Assembly: GCA_964465385.1 (NCBI GenBank)
Contig: CAYXIM010000002.1
Location: 1 to 48,284 of the forward strand
Origin: JAAYBY01 sp964465385
Lineage (GTDB): Bacteria > Bacillota > Clostridia > Saccharofermentanales > UBA5734
Length of the DNA stretch: 48,284 bases
Direction: 5' to 3'
Below are positions 48,032-48,284 of this stretch, piece after piece; position 1 is the first letter of the stretch; every line of letters begins with the position of its first letter. The notes beneath the pieces were generated by a model that saw nothing but the letters and a program-made list of their open reading frames with translations, had not been told where the DNA came from and did not search any database. The position numbers were made by a program, and so were the translations under genes.

Positions 48032-48196
48032 GCCCACCACTCCTTTCATCATCCTGATCGATCCCGTGGCCGGGACATAAGCAAGCCCGGATGCCCCTCT
48101 CTGACGGTCTGTCAGTAACAGCTGCACCGGTCCAGTCCATACGTTTTTCCTTTTTACAGGAACACGTGCCTGGGCCAAAAAACACACAGGCGTATA
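48032..48196 (-). promoter_or_regulatory. Structured leader of the Mrp operon
   Basis: About 165 bases separate the predicted transcription start from mrpE. Minus-strand hairpins are visible: CTGAC-AGACC-GTCAG, and a 7-bp stem GGGGCAT/ATGTCCC with a 12-base loop. The size and structure would fit a cis-regulatory RNA, but it does not match a riboswitch class recognised by eye. Confidence 0.4.
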
Positions 48197-48202
48197 CCAT
48201 CT

Positions 48203-48230
48203 ATTATAGAAGGATTGTGGGTTTCGTCAA
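48203..48230 (-). promoter_or_regulatory. Sigma-A type promoter of the Mrp operon
   Basis: Minus-strand TTGACG (48225-48230), 16-base spacer, perfect TATAAT (48203-48208). This is one of the strongest promoter matches in the window and sits directly upstream of the first Mrp gene. Confidence 0.82.
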
Positions 48231-48284
48231 GCAAACCAGCTGGTGCCCGCTCCTGGTCAACCGACACAGACAGCCTGGCCTGTC

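Noticed and set aside
1..48284. CRISPR arrays, rRNA and tRNA genes
   Set aside because: No regularly spaced repeats, no rRNA segments and no cloverleaf-like sequence with a CCA-ready acceptor stem were noticed. A covariance-model scan would be needed to exclude tRNAs formally.

Overview
The window looks like a chromosomal segment of a Gram-positive, low-oxygen bacterium of the Firmicutes, most likely a fairly G+C-rich member of the Clostridia. The evidence is the uninterrupted S10-spc ribosomal protein operon, a zinc-binding short S14, strong AGGAGG-type ribosome binding sites, sigma-A type promoters, FtsEX with a PcsB/CwlO-like hydrolase, a PdaA-like spore-cortex deacetylase, and an MBH-type Mrp module. 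No rRNA, tRNA, CRISPR array, transposase or prophage gene was recognised. Genus-level assignment is not possible from the sequence alone.

Layout. 1-10270 (minus strand): the complete S10-spc operon from rpsJ to secY (secY runs off the left edge), with a promoter and a leader of about 255 nt. 10317-10926: a small unknown protein with its own promoter and terminator. 10954-19310 (minus): an envelope operon, PucR/CdaR-type regulator - ftsE - ftsX - M23 hydrolase - S41 protease - methyltransferase - hslO - pdaA-like lipoprotein. 19427-20664 (plus): a MalY/PatB-type lyase with a bidirectional terminator. 20695-21810 (minus): an orphan MsmX/UgpC-type ATPase. 22052-26279 (plus): argCBDF behind a sigma-A promoter with two ARG-box-like sites. 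26289-27647 (minus): FMN riboswitch, ribU and a zinc-ribbon membrane protein. 27644-30452 (minus): alr and the bifunctional NAD(P)HX repair enzyme. 30485-31801 (minus): an AT-rich single-gene island encoding an AAA/DUF4143 ATPase, with repeats around its promoter. 31806-34422 (minus): trxA, metA and a uridine-kinase-like protein. 34446-37193 (plus): tag, a glycerophosphodiesterase and an MFS transporter. 37337-38185 (minus): a zinc-ribbon membrane protein. 38197-39935 (plus): galK-tadA. 39926-40660 (minus): a DUF1275 membrane protein. 40663-48230 (minus): a ten-gene Mrp/Mbh-type antiporter operon with its own promoter and structured leader.

How the genes work together. The ribosomal block makes translation machinery and the translocon. 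The FtsEX-hydrolase-protease block probably controls septal or peripheral peptidoglycan cleavage. argCBDF converts N-acetylglutamyl phosphate to citrulline, although the acetyl-transfer steps and argGH are not in the window. metA (predicted acetyltransferase) and the MalY-type lyase are both methionine-pathway enzymes. The Mrp operon follows the gene order of the MbhA-H half of archaeal membrane-bound hydrogenase, then adds two further antiporter-like subunits and no hydrogenase genes. It is the most unusual assembly here. The AT-rich ATPase island is the clearest candidate for horizontal acquisition.
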